A stretch of DNA of 64,000 nucleotides from Rutstroemia sp. NJR-2017a BVV2. Taxonomy: Eukaryota; Ascomycota; Leotiomycetes; Helotiales; Rutstroemiaceae. The notes below the pieces were generated by a model. The model saw only the letters and a list, made by a program, of their open reading frames with translations, did not search any database and was not told where the DNA came from. The stretch spans positions 62,001-126,000 of the forward strand of contig NJPS01000030.1 in assembly GCA_002946415.1 (NCBI GenBank), given 5' to 3'. Shown here one piece after another: positions 47,018 to 59,584 of this stretch (position 1 is its first letter; the number at the start of each line of letters is the position of its first letter). The position numbers were made by a program, and so were the translations under genes.

Positions 47018-47590
47018 GCTTTTATCTTGGGTTGGTTGAGCAAAACGCAATGCTTCCTATGTGAACTGGACAGACAGTGGCAAGTAGTTCCTAAATGTTT
47101 TGTGAGATACTTCAGCGGAGCTCCGAGTTATCTTTGGTATACTCGTAGATTAAATTGGGATGGCGGTAAATTGATACGTAAGAGATATCGAAGTGGGGTA
47201 GGTAGCGGGGTTGAGTGTGGGGTCAGGCATTAGAGAGCCAGTTAGTCTACGGAAGTAACTTGACCTCATACCAGAAGGTCCAAGCTTGGAAGGTGGACGT
47301 TCGCTATTCTAGTCTTGGCATTGGAACGAAGACTCACAGTCTTGACTTGAACGTAGCTTCTCTGGAGGGAAATTCTTCCTCAACTAGAAGCTGCCTTGGA
47401 ACTCTTGTTTGATCTTCAAAACTGTGGTGATATTGGTGCTCAGGGTAGCCTGAGAGGGAGTGAAGTCTGTCACTGTCTGCGTCTCACAGTTTTCTAACAT
47501 ATCCCCCTTTATCACTCAATGATTCTTCGAACCCATTGTCCTGAACTTGAGAAATAGAACCACTTCTTCTCTCCCGATAAGTATACGCTT
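47018..47590. other. Intergenic region
   Basis: 573 bp between the dehydrogenase start and the 3' end of the membrane-protein gene. No gene is seen; it holds the dehydrogenase promoter. Confidence 0.6.
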
Positions 47591-48926
47591 CTATGTATAT
47601 TTAGCTTCTATACTTGAAGTTAGGAGGTATGAAGATTCATTCAAAAACTTACTGTTAACGATGTCAAGCAAATCCAAGCAGATCAACGCAAGAAGACCAA
47701 GGGGTAAGATTTGTCCAAAGCCCCAATCTGATTCATCTCCAATAACCAGATGCCGATTGGATAACTTTGTGTCGAGTACATCAAAAGTATTCCATGCAGC
47801 CAGTGCAATATACCCAAGAACTAAAGTGACGGATGTCGAATCACCCCAAGCCCATAGAGCAAGAACGTGCCAAATAAACCACCAGACGCCAACCAGAATG
47901 AGTTCCAAACAAATTACCACCGTCTTTAGTGGTGTCCATAAAGTCTGCGTGCTGAGCCGTACTTTTTTTCTTAGGTTAGCGGCACCATGTCGACTCTCTT
48001 CAGTTAGCTCCTTTGATGTATGTGCTATTGAGTTTGACAAGTTCTTCAGCAATTGAAATCTACTAGGTAAACACTGGACGATGCGGTGTATAGAGTAGAG
48101 TATCATGTATAAAACTTCGAAGGTTATTCCAACAATCCAGAAATACTGCGAATTCGTGGAAGATGGTTCATGCGAAAGGTAACAATGCCCACTTTCGGAA
48201 GAATCCCAGTGATTAGCAGCTTCCAGAGTAGTTTCAATCTGGTAATAAATCGAGAGTATGTCGCTGATCAATATTGCCACCCATCTGGTCCAGAAATAAA
48301 AACTTCGATCGTTTCCATAGTGATCCGAGCTGAGGTAACCCGCTCTGGCCGCCCAGAAAGCATTAAGTGTAAGTAGCCAGTAACTCAGGACCAGTGATTG
48401 ATGATAGAAAGACATGGTATGAAGCTCTGCAATCCCAGCAATGAGAATCGCCGTACCAGTGATTAACTGTAAATCACACAATCTGTCCAAGGCCATCTGC
48501 GAAAATAACTGCAGTTGGGGCCGATCATCACTGAAAAGACTCAAGACCATCGCCAATGTACAGCGAAAGCCATAAATCAACATGCGAATGAACTTGGATA
48601 CTCTTGACACCTCGTCTCGACTGAGGTTGGCAATGAATATGAAGTGATCGCGACTGTGTATCTACCGATATCTTCAGCACTAGTGCCTGACACCGAGCTT
48701 AGTAGGACTAATCTGAACCGCGTGGAGATAACACAATAGAGCTGGACACATGCGACGAAACACGTTATCCAGGCCGTCAATAAGAAACTGGTCATGACCT
48801 TTGGAAGTTAGAACGTAGGTGTAAAAGACGCGTTTTTTCTCTCTCTAGGTAACTCACGCCAGGGCCTGCGATGTCCGCGTCCGCTTCAAACGGCGCAAAG
48901 CATGTATATTCGTCATTGCGAGTCAT
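47591..48926 (-). CDS. Polytopic integral membrane protein, unknown function
   Basis: Exons on minus at 48926-48858, 48798-48719 and 48653-47591 give 403 residues. The first intron is firm: it joins a short exon ending DIAGPG to V-MTSFLLTAWITCFVACV, a beginning shared by many fungal membrane proteins. The second intron (48718-48654) is chosen to restore the frame and has a weak GTTCAG donor, so it is tentative. At least seven hydrophobic segments follow, including LITGTAILIAGIAEL, WVAILISDILSIYYQ, TVVICLELILVGVWWFIW and ILPLGLLALICLDLLDIV. The DLQLITG motif is typical of this uncharacterised Pezizomycotina family. Near the 3' end a 45-bp in-frame segment (GTAAGT donor, CTAAC branch, TATAG acceptor) may be a further intron, shortening the tail by 15 residues. 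Function is unknown. Confidence 0.72.
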
Positions 48927-51900
48927 CGTAAGCCTCCTAATCAGGCGATTCAGATCGATGATAGAAATGATGTTAGTTCAAGGAGGTGCTGTCGTGCATT
49001 CCTGCGCCTGTTTAACGCTGCCGCTTCCATGTTCAAAGGAATGTGTCATTGTTGTCAGCCACCTATATTAGGCCCGTGAACAAAGAGTTTTCACGAATAG
49101 AGGTTCGTCAGTAACTTTATGATGAGAATCAATCACGAGGTAAATACAGGTCTAGTGATAACTGAGGAGATTATAGTATAGATTCGATGTCGTCTTCACA
49201 AGAATTTGAAGTGGACAACTAACGTGGTGTTTTTGGAAGCGCTCAGCCTATAGGTTGCGTAGAAACAAACCGTAACCGCGGATACCCGCAAACTGCTCCG
49301 CTCCGCGGATCTTCTCCTTTATCTAAGAGTTATCCGGAGGTCTTGTTTTAAATCCATAAACAGATACCTATATATTAGTTACCGATCTGTGGATTGATAA
49401 CTAATCTATAGGCTCTATAGGTTTTGCTTAGTGTCTATATATATAGTTGTATCATTAGTTACTTGTGAAATATGAGAGGTAAAAAATATCTCTGTAGTAC
49501 TATATGTCTAGCTAAAAGTTTATACACGGGCGGTTAATGTCAGCAATCAGCGCTAATCTCACACATCATCTAGGGCTGAACTTGGAAAATATAACACATA
49601 TCTTCCTAGGCAGAATGAATCTGAATGACGGCTTCAATACCTCACAAAGCACGGAGAATAAATATCCTATATGCGTTCATAACCTCGTGCTGGAATGATC
49701 TGATCCGAATCTCCGCGGTTAGTATATTATTTCCGACTAAGAAGCCTGCGACTAACCTGGACGGACGATAAGGTCGCATAAGAGGCTCAATTCCTCAACT
49801 TAACCCCGACGATTCCTCATTGCATTCTTGCAATTTCTTAAAGCACGTTACCCGATCAGTCCATTAAGACGAATTATCGCGAACGCGTCTATCGTAGCAG
49901 GCGGCCGACGAGGCTAAGGCACCGAACGAACTGGGACAATTGAGGTGTCGAAATGGGCAAACGACTGGAGCCAAACGCATGGAGCCTTCTAAGATGCTAG
50001 GCAAGGAACCAAATGGGATGCACATTGGCCTTTGGGCTTGTTATACTGCGTTGGTTAACGATCTCTTCCAGAAATATCAAGCGGCCAATGATTAATGGCT
50101 ATTAGGCAATGCGCAATAAATTTTGATCTACGAGTCACATCTACAGGGTGTCTGCATGCAATGATTGATGGGCTACGCTCCTCATTGAAGTCAGCCCGTA
50201 GTCTGCATTGATCATCGGTCAAGTTCTTGGAAAGTAGCATGACTAAATTGGAGATCGAGAACGATATCGTCTCTCACTAGGCAGAGTGGTACCGCACTTC
50301 AAGATTTCTGTAAATACGTTTGAAGCCTCTCACCAAGTCGAATAGTTCTCAACCATAACTCTAGGGAGATTCTTCCAGATGTTCCCGTAGTCATATTGTG
50401 TCCGATATATTCTATTCTTCGATAAAACGGGGGGTTTCATGCAGTAATGCATTCGCTGCAGTCTATGAGTAAGCCATTCTATGTCTTCTGCACAACCGAC
50501 TTCTTCCTACGCAACGGAAAGCGTGGAATCCAACATCATTATCTATACTGTATACACTCTAGCCTCTAGGCATGGAGCTTGCAGACAGAAGTATCTCGTT
50601 TTCTCGGCACCACTTAATTCTGTTCAAAAGCGATGCATGTTCAGGGATTACAGGTTCTCATTTTTATCACCTTGCAGACCAACAAGTTGGTGTTAGGCAT
50701 CGCTGTAGCAATGCCATGCCTCAACCACCGTTGCTTCACCTGTTTCGAGCTTAGACGAACCGAAAACCTCATATTTGGCGGAATTCTATTATGGACATTG
50801 GGCTAAAGGCCAACTTTCTCCTGCGGTCCAACCAAAACACGAGCAAGGTTCTCATGAGCCGTTGTACCTTTTCTCTCATCAACTTGGATTGCAACGATCA
50901 ATTACTTTCTTTCAAATCTGCTTTACGTTAACAGCTAGCCCAAGCGCAAAATGACGCATTCAGTGGAAACGTAGCATTGTGTAGTGCTACCATTGATGTA
51001 GAGTTCTAGAACAGTATGGACGTGTATGGTGAAGGTCGGCGAGGTCGACCAGATCAAGAGAAAACTTGAGTGAAAATTATGTTTGGCTGAGGCGGTGTTC
51101 AGAAAATCATTGGCTCATGATTATCAAGTCTTGACTTGAACGATGCAAACTTGCTCAAAGACTAGGTACGACAAGCATGGAATACTATTAGCAAAAGGTC
51201 CATCTGAAACAGCCTGCCATCGAATCCAAATGGCGCAGTAATTTTCTCCGCAATGATGGATCTATGCCAAAGAGCTGCAATGCTCTCGAAATTTCGAGAT
51301 CTTACAAGTTAATGTGACGTTCAACAGAACTTCACGTGAGCACAGATTCCGTGGATTTATTACCCTGGCAGACTTTAATTAGTTAAGTTGAAGGCTATTT
51401 TGGTTTGTGTTTAATCAATTTTCAGGATGAGGATGGATGATGAATTGTTCCTTGTTGTTTCATCCTGAGATATTTTATCTCCGAGGTTTTTTGTTCCTCG
51501 TTTGATCTTACGAGGAAGAGGTCACCATTTTGGCCCAGAGGAAGGAACCGTTGAAGAGGCACGTCTTACGCGTAACCTCCAATTAAACAATTGTCTCTAA
51601 CAGGAAGCTGTCTCCGCTAAATCCTTCCGATTTTAATGTCACGTTATCATAGGTCAGCACTCTGATTGCCCCGAGAAAATGGATTGCAAAACGTGACTTT
51701 CGGAGGATTTCTTAGGCATTACGCACGTCATTTCCTAGTATGAGACTTAGCATGAAAAAGGTATTCTTATGCTGGGTTTTCTATTTTATCGACAAGGTTG
51801 GAAGAATTGCCCTTTATTAGGGCACAAATGGAATAGATGGATGCCATAGATGCCATCCTCCTGCCCGGAAACACCGAAGCCTGCCAGCGAGAGTAGTCGG

Positions 51901-52330
51901 TAGTATTTCTCAGGCGAGGCTGTTGTTGCACTGAAAATTGACTATTATTGAGGCTCCTTAAGGATGGCAGCACTTCATACTGTAATGTCTCTGAACGGCG
52001 TTGTTTCGAAACACAACCTGCCCTTAAGTGACATTAGACTGAGCAGCTACAGCATCCTTTTTTGGATCGAATCCATAGCAAGAAGTAGGATTGATGGATG
52101 GAGACAATTCTAAAGTTAGTTAACTCTATAATCTTTCATTTCGAGCAGTTGGAACTGTCTATATATTCACCATCTTTCTTCCAATTCAGCTCATTCTCAT
52201 CATCAGCTCACTTCAAACACATACTTCCTTACATACCATAGCACAGACTTCACTTCCGTGCAATTACACTCCTTTAAACAACACATTAACGATAACTACT
52301 ACGTTCTTTTTATATATTTCATCATTAAAA
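48927..52330. other. 3.4-kb gene-poor spacer
   Basis: No gene can be supported. Around 49270-49720 the sequence is A/T-rich with scattered CCGCGG words, possibly a transposon remnant. The last 190 bp before 52331 are CT/CA-rich with a TATATATT at about 52159, consistent with a core promoter and leader for the secreted-protein gene. Confidence 0.55.
49268..49340. mobile_element. Possible degenerate hAT-type terminal region
   Basis: A cluster of CCGCGGATACCCGC and CCGCTCCGCGGATC words with a nearby TTATCCGGAGG, and another TCCGCGG at about 49712. Subterminal CCGCGG/ACCCGC repeats are a habit of fungal hAT elements. No transposase or target-site duplication was found, so this is weak. Confidence 0.25.
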
Positions 52331-52732
52331 ATGCAATTCCAAATCGCCTCCTTCGTTGCCACCATCTTGGCATTCACTCCCCTCATTGCAGCTGCTCCAG
52401 CCGTCTCTCCCAATGAGTCTGAGCTTGCCCGTCGTGCAAACGCTGGCGATTTGACTTACTACGACGTCGGTCTCGGTGCTTGCGGCTGGACCAACGCCGA
52501 CTCTGAAATGGTCGTCGCTCTTTCTTGGGAACTCATGGGCACGCAGTCCAACGGCAACCCCAACTGTGGCAAGAAGATCAAGGTTAGCTACGGCGGGAAG
52601 AGCGTCGTGGTTAAGGTCGTTGATAAATGCATGGGCTGCAAGACAGACGATTTGGATTTGAGCCCCGCCGCTTTCAGTGCTTTGGCTCCCGAGTCTGCTG
52701 GACGCATCAAGGGTACTTGGGTCTGGGCCTAG
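52331..52732 (+). CDS. Small secreted RlpA-like double-psi beta-barrel protein
   Basis: A single-exon frame of 133 residues starting at ATG 52331, just after an A-rich context. Residues 1-21 form a signal peptide (MQFQIASFVATILAFTPLIA), followed by a short propeptide-like stretch ending in ARR at about 35. The mature domain is an RlpA-like/barwin-type double-psi barrel: GDLTYYDVGLGACGW at the start, NPNCGKKIKVSYGGK in the middle, then VVKVVDKCMGCKTDDLDLSP. Four cysteines could form two disulfides. Fungal members are secreted, and relatives are induced during host contact or fruiting-body formation. Most lack the catalytic aspartate of lytic transglycosylases, and enzymatic activity is not assumed here. 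The gene is isolated in a gene-poor spacer, a setting common for effector candidates. Confidence 0.9.
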   Translation: MQFQIASFVATILAFTPLIAAAPAVSPNESELARRANAGDLTYYDVGLGACGWTNADSEMVVALSWELMGTQSNGNPNCGKKIKVSYGGKSVVVKVVDKCMGCKTDDLDLSPAAFSALAPESAGRIKGTWVWA

Positions 52733-55617
52733 ACGACCATGGTGGTCAACAATCCGATTGGGGTGATGGGATCTGCTCAGTTTGGGATATACCTCATATG
52801 CGGTTACATTTGCATATCAATCCAATAGCCGGATTTCTCCTTTAGGACTTTGAACTGTTGTTGCTCATGGGAGCAGATGAGTTGCACATTTGTTGGAGGA
52901 TTGGTGTTTTGAGTTGCATTCGTACAGGAGGTATCAAATAGCATCTGGGCATGGCATTTTGGGGATTTTTTGCATCCAAGCTGGGGTCTTGGGATAAGGA
53001 GTGGCTTGTTTATGTTATCTATCTACTAGTTTTTTCTCAACAATATCTTATTGAGGAGACCTTTTTTGGAAAACAAAATATTTTTCTTTGAAAATTGGTC
53101 TCAGTGTCGTGATTAGTGATGTCGATAAATAGATAGCTAGTGGGCTTGCGATAGGCTTACATATAAGGGTGTTTATTATCCTAAAATCACATGTTTCTAT
53201 GCGAAAAGGGATGCAGCCTTAGTAGTACTGAACGGCCGATTCGTATTCGAAGATTGGGCTAACGTTAACATTTTGAATTTCGGCTAAGTACTATTTGATA
53301 GGGGTCCAGATGATTGGTGACCCATTGCATCGGGTCAGTATTTCCGAATCTACAGAAAAAGAAGACCCGCACCCGGAAGAACATAATTTCTAAATAGTAA
53401 AGTTAAACAGTCACCGAGCTCTTCGATACCATTGTCGCCGCTGCATGCACCCCGCATCTCGTGGAATCTTGTGACGAGAAGCAGCCTTCGTGCCACATCA
53501 GAATTCTGTGATTTTCCGCTGCAGTACCAGCCCTGCATGGGACAACTCAGAACTTGATTCGATCAAAGTCGGTCGGGTGCGATTTCAGCTACGCCGCTGT
53601 CAAGAAAACAGATGGCTTGGCTCGCCAGATCTGCACATCGAGTGACCTCATGTAGAGATCTACACTATTCATTGGTACGTATCCGTTTTGGCTTCCGAAT
53701 CGGTCAAGCATTATCGTTTCCTGACGGCGCTGACCCTCGGCTTCTCGTCCGCTTCATCTCAGTGTTATCTTTCAAGATCAAGGCATGATCAGAGACAAGA
53801 CTGATGACAGCACGGAAAATTCCCAGCAAAGATATTGAGTTCGGCGACCATTGGTTCGGAAGGAAACCGATACTCGTGAGTTCTTTAATTTTCCGGGGTG
53901 GCGGGATTTTATGAACGACACGTTCGTCTTCATACCCATTCAACAACATGGGCTGCTAGTCGGAAACAAGGCCTCTATACTCATGACTCAGCACCAACCA
54001 AACGAATGCGAACGAACCCTTCACTCAAAGTTACCGTTTCAGTTATCCGGAACAAACACCTCGCCGCAATTGGGACAACCCTATTTCGTGCCGAGATAGA
54101 CATTAAATCTTCACCAATAGCATGAACTCCCATGCCCAGCCAAGCTGCCAAAGACCGCGAAATCTCATCGTCTGCGGACCCTCTATGGATAATGCAACGC
54201 TGCTGTATTGGTTCAGGGAGACCCATGCATACCTACCCTAAGGCATTCCAAGACATCCTTATCACGCATCTCGATAAATTAATAACAAAAGTCTTGGTAA
54301 TTGGTGCATAGAGAAAATGCGTTTGCAAGCGTCCAATTAATTTCTGAGCCTCCAGCGAGATCCTCAACCAATATTTTGAGCGCGAATTTGCAAGCAGCCA
54401 TCGACCTCGATGGCGTCGAGCTTAATCTATGGTTGTTCGCGACACCTTTCTCTCACGACACAGTTTATAGGCAGACCTGCTCGTATATGAGCTTTCGAGA
54501 ATGTATTCAAGGGCCGATGTTGCTTGGACATTGGCACTGCCCCGCTTCCAGCTAGAGACTGAGGTGCATTGCGCATACGACAATCATACTGGTACGTGCC
54601 GGCTTTGGTAGACGCGTAAGAATCCAGCAGAGAGCATTGAGTACCATGCTGTCTGCCATAGGTGACTATTGATAACCCCACCTCCGCACGCGTCGGCTTG
54701 CGGCGTCACTTACAAATGGACATTGCGGCGGAAGAAGACCCTAATATGACGACAGCCGGCATTCCGTCGCCCGTTACATCACAACCTTATGATAGAGGCT
54801 TCAATAACAGTAGGATATGACTCGGGTCCAAGCGTCAACATCCCCAGGGATCTGTTCCCACCCGAAGCGGTGAGCTCAATTGTGACTCCCATCACTTACA
54901 TTGCTTCAATCGACGATGAATTGTGTCGGAGATATCATGGTTCTTTCCCAGATGGGCTCAATATTATCACGCCCGACATGGTTTGTAAGCTCTGGATTCA
55001 TGCAAGAAACCGGGCCCATTTTTGAGACTCGAAAGACATTCGGGAGAATGGAAGAGTGTGGCTCGTAGCTAGGCTTCAAGTTGGTTCGGACGCCCAGCAA
55101 GTGAGACCAACTGCATTGTGCCGAAGGACCCTGGAACTCTGAAGTCCAGAGTCTAGGCTATTCGTCGGTCATGCAGTGTATCTGCGGATGAACTCGGTTT
55201 TCACCCTTTGACATGCTTCTGCTCAGCCATGCTAGTCACCAAGCCGACCTACTAACGGAAACCAATCTTCGGATCGAAGCAGAAGGACACTTTTGAAAGA
55301 TTTGAACCGTGCCGATTCTGGTAACACGAACAAGTCCGGTTAGTTTTGTGACGTGGCACACTTGAATCTGGTTAATTTGCAAGTTGCATTATTACTTTAC
55401 TGGCTGACATCTTCTTCCGACTACCGATTCATAATTCATGTCATTCTATACCGCGAAATCATTTAAAGATTACTCACTTATTTCTTCGGCACTGTGTTTT
55501 GGGGATAAAACTATTATCCACCAGGGTTCTGCACGAACGGCCCGCCGAAAGGTACATATTTCGGGCCATGCTCCCACACTTTCTTCAGCCAAAGTCTCGG
55601 GACTTTAAGAGCAAATC
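52733..55617. other. 2.9-kb gene-poor spacer
   Basis: No supportable gene. Immediately downstream of 52732 is the 3' UTR of the secreted-protein gene. Short frames at 53704-53949, 54301-54555 and 54789-55025 lack domains and partners for splicing. Confidence 0.55.
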
Positions 55618-56445
55618 ATGAATAAAGCTCACTCACAAAATGAAAATTCCAGCGGAAGCTACCATTGTGGTTATCTTGGTTGCGATAAAACGTTCACGCG
55701 AAGGACTGGTGCTCGCCGTCATGAAACACTCGTGCACAGCGACAAGAAGATCTTCTGTCAGGAACCATATTGCAACTATCGTGGCGGGAAACGGCGGAAT
55801 GATTTCAAGAAACATATGAGGGAGAAGCATCCCGGACACGATGGTAAGTATGAACGAATGGCGATGAGATTTCATATTCTAAAAGCTATTTCAAAGATCA
55901 TCTCTACATACCGGAGGACTTTAGCACGCCTAGAATGAGTTCATCTCCCCCAGTCCAGGGCGCTGAGAATGATTACGGTCCTTCTAGTAAGTTGGTTCGT
56001 GTTAACCATCAAACATGTCTGACATCTCTTGCCAGAAGTTCATGAGCTACCACCTTATGCGGTCCACAGCACGTCGACTTCCGGCCAGGCTGAAACATAT
56101 AAAGAACATGTGTTTCCTGCGACACAAATCGAAGCTGTACATTCCTCCGGTGCTATCATGATACCATTAATGTACAGTGGCCCGCCACGACCTCCGGAGC
56201 ATTCAGATCGACTAGCTCAATCTTGTTCTCAACCAGACGTCGATATATCATTACCACCAGTCTTCCCAGTGAATTCTACACTGGGGCCGTCTATCTCGGC
56301 ATCACCAGTTATGGTATATAATAACCTTAATGGGATGCTATGTGAAAATACCGAATATAGTTATCTCGTTGGAGGACAATACCAGGCTGTACAGTATGGG
56401 CACCTCGAGAATGCGACGAATATCAATCCGAACTACAAATGGTGA
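55618..56445 (+). CDS. C2H2 zinc-finger protein
   Basis: Three exons (55618-55843, 55897-55986, 56036-56445) give 241 residues. Two N-terminal fingers are visible: CGYLGCDKTFTRRTGARRH with a second His four residues on, and CQEPYCNYRG leading to HMREKH. Both fit C-x4-C-x12(+)-H-x4-H. Splicing the second intron joins DYGPS to KVHELPPYAVHS without breaking frame. The rest is Pro/Ser/Tyr-rich and probably an unstructured activation or interaction region, with no further domain. It is likely a nuclear DNA-binding regulator; targets cannot be guessed. Lying alone in a gene-poor spacer, it could be a lineage-restricted gene. Exon 2 is only 90 bp, and its boundaries rest on frame and splice consensus. 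Confidence 0.78.
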
Positions 56446-59400
56446 AAAGAGATTCCTGTTGCAGTCAATGCACGTAGTATCTGGTGAAAGGGCGAGTAAG
56501 TTACGATTATGGCGCAATCTGGTCTAGTATGGTACTGAAAACTTGGGGTTATGGATTTATTTTTGGTGGAACGGGATTTCGATGTTTGATTTTGCAAACT
56601 GGCTGGTAGGCCTGCCGACGAAATAACTAATACAAATAATGCTGATAATCTCGAAAAATTTCTGTGCTATCATTAATCTGCGTCAATCTCTCATATACAA
56701 TGACCGGCGAGCTGTGATCACAAGTTCATCTATCTTGTCGAAACTGCACATACCACAATGCTGAATTCAGTAGTCCTATAATCATGAAGTCCGCCACATA
56801 TTATGCACGAACCTTAGTTGAGCCATACTGACGGTTATTTTTGATGCATCTACCTCAACCACTGGAACTGTGAACGGCCGACTCGACGCGACCTCCAGCA
56901 TGCACACATCAATGATACCAAGTTTCCCAGATGTCACTCTTGACTCCTCCCGTATGTGGCATATGCACTTGTGTTGCATCGAGACTTAGGCAGCGCTTAG
57001 ACCATATCCAATGTATCTAACCCATTCATTTGTTCGCATTGTGATGAGCAGGCAAGACGTGCATGAAATTGTTTCTTGTTGGGATACAAGCATTGGCGGA
57101 TACGAAGCTTCCATGCTTCACTATTTAGGCAATCCAGTCGTTACGTTCTAGGTTGGTTTGTCACACCGATATTGTTTAGACGGAGCCCAGCCGCAGGGGT
57201 AGGCATATCGTACGGGCAAGCAGTTAAGCGCACCTACGGGCGGCATAAAGCTGAGGAAGTGGTTTCATTCGCACATCGATGCACACTTTTACGCATTATA
57301 TTACACCTACACTGCTTCGATAAGAACGTTTTTCACGCTAGGGCTTGTGACGGCGGAGAAGGCACATTCACCCTGTCGATTTTCGATGATCACTTCTGAA
57401 AAGAAACACAACAGGGTTCTGAAACTTCGCCAAGAGTGATTAGTATGATATCTCGCAACTTCTCCTCAGATCCTACAATCCAGAGAATCTCAAACATGAT
57501 ATATCTACGAGTAGTCTGTACCAACACAACATTCTTCTAATTTGATTGCCCCCCTTTCACCACCTCGCTTAAGGTACCCCCACTTGCTCATATCCCGCTA
57601 TTTTAGAGCGACCGCACGAGACGAAGCACTTGTGGGGCTTTTCCATGGCCTCGGGTTGTGGAATAGGTCTTGCATCATCGACTTCTGATGTGCTTCTATA
57701 GCTTGGATTATACGGAATACACATGCCCGATTCGGCACTTTGACCTAGATTAGGCCACCTTAGCAAATGGCCAAGACTTTTACCGTTTCCGTGCCGATTT
57801 CGGGTTAAACTGCGCTCGGTACAACCGGCTGGTCTGTAATAACCTTTCTTACTTCAACTATTGTTTCTCATGAATTGTGTAACCCAGGCACTGGATTCTC
57901 TTTCATGCTATAGCCCGACTTATACTTACGAAATGCTTACTACACAAGTACTGGGGCAAGTAGCCAGGCTTTTTGCACGGCTCGAGGTTGCGTTGCAACT
58001 TCATCATTGAGACAGAGAAGCATCCGAGGAGCCGATGTTACAACGATACCGCCGGAGTCAACTTCCACATATGTACGTGAACGAAATCACGGCTTGAGTT
58101 CGATTTTATGGTAGCAAGTAATATCATAGCATTGCTTTATATGTCTGCATTCCACCTCGAAGTACACAGTACCAATAACCAACAATCACCACCAACATCC
58201 CAGAAATTCATTTCCCGTAATGCAATGCATTCTCCTTTTAGACGCCCAAGTCGCACACGCCACCATCCGTACTTTTCCCACAACCGAGACTTTCCTCTCT
58301 TAGTCTACGCGGACATATGTATCTTCCTTCTTCTGTTCCACCTGCAAGCCTCCACGCAAAGCAAAAAAGCCGGGCCGGCCAGACAAATGCAATCGCCCGC
58401 ATGCCAACCCATTTCTCCCCCTTCTTCCATCCTCTCCCCTTCACTCCACGTAAAACCGCAAGAAACCGGTCAGATCATCACGTACTGTAGCTCTGCTTAT
58501 CCACCATCCTGTACTACATCCACATCCCACCACCCCACCACGCCACGCCACGCCACGCCATACACCGAACCGAACAAAGTACCACACCACAACCCACCAT
58601 GCCCCTCGCCCACCCGCCAAAAAAGCAGTAGTGCGGGGTACTCAGTACCTCCCAACCATCGCTACTATCGATCGCTGGGGTACAAAGCAGAAGTTCGGAG
58701 CACCCAAATCAACTTTACCCGAAAAATTTACTATGTCATATATATATGCAGGGCTTACAGCGAATGAACGCCACAGTTCCACGACCTGGTGGGCGATGCG
58801 AGCCTGGATTTGCGATGCGCAAGATTTGACCTTGGCATCGTACTTACGACAGGTTATGAGGATTTACTGTTTGTTTGATGTTATCGCGGGCTAGCTATTT
58901 TGATGTTGAGTAGGCTGGCTGGCTGGCTTTGGAAAATGATTAAGGATATAGTGGTTATAGGCTCACAAGGACTGAGGGATAGGGGTGAACTAGTGAGTTG
59001 ATTCACCGTTCTGCTCAGCTATCTACAACGAGAACGATTGATTTATAGGCATCTTAGCCTATCGCTATAGGCCCCGTAAGCCTAATCACTCACTATGCCG
59101 CTCGGTAAAATAGGCGGCGGGGTGGCGGGGTAACCCCGCTATGGTAATTCCAACAGCTCGTAAAGATGATCCAAATTGTACGGCAATCAAGTCAAGAGAG
59201 ATGGAAAGAAGGAGCAACAGATACACTGTTTGACAAGATCAAAGTAATCATAGTCAATCATGGATATCATTTCAATTAGAGCATCTACTCTATCCCTCGT
59301 TCTGCGATTTTATGCATAGATGCTGATTTACAGTTCCCCTGACATCCCTCCCTTACGAGGATTTTTCCTTTTTTCCCCTCCCACTCCCATATAGTCCTTG

Positions 59401-59584
59401 AGCAGAACTTCATCGATCAATACGCGCCCCGGGTCATTGACTTGTGAAATTATCCTCTTTGAAACCCTTCGCAATAAGCTGTGACCTCAATCAGATCACG
59501 TAACATGCGAACAAAGTCCACTGCACCCACCCAACATCCATTACTGCACACTCCACGGGACTTTAGAAAAGCAATTCCGCATTT
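56446..59584. other. 3.1-kb gene-poor spacer
   Basis: No supportable gene. It contains a C-rich stretch at 58170-58640 with a CGCCA repeat, and a short GC-rich palindrome-like segment near 59110-59145 (GGCGGGG then GGGGTAACCCCG). Confidence 0.55.
58541..58560 (+). repeat. (CGCCA)4 repeat
   Basis: Four perfect CGCCA units in tandem in a C-rich stretch. Confidence 0.85.

Noticed and set aside
54789..55025. 78-codon frame in the 52.7-55.6 kb spacer
   Set aside because: Looks protein-like but shows no family resemblance and no neighbouring exons; could be a relic, not supportable.
57076..57399. 107-codon frame
   Set aside because: No domain or signal peptide, and no splice partners.
58108..58767. 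219-codon plus-strand frame
   Set aside because: Pro/Ser/Thr composition from C-rich repeats, GTG/ATG ambiguity, no domain.
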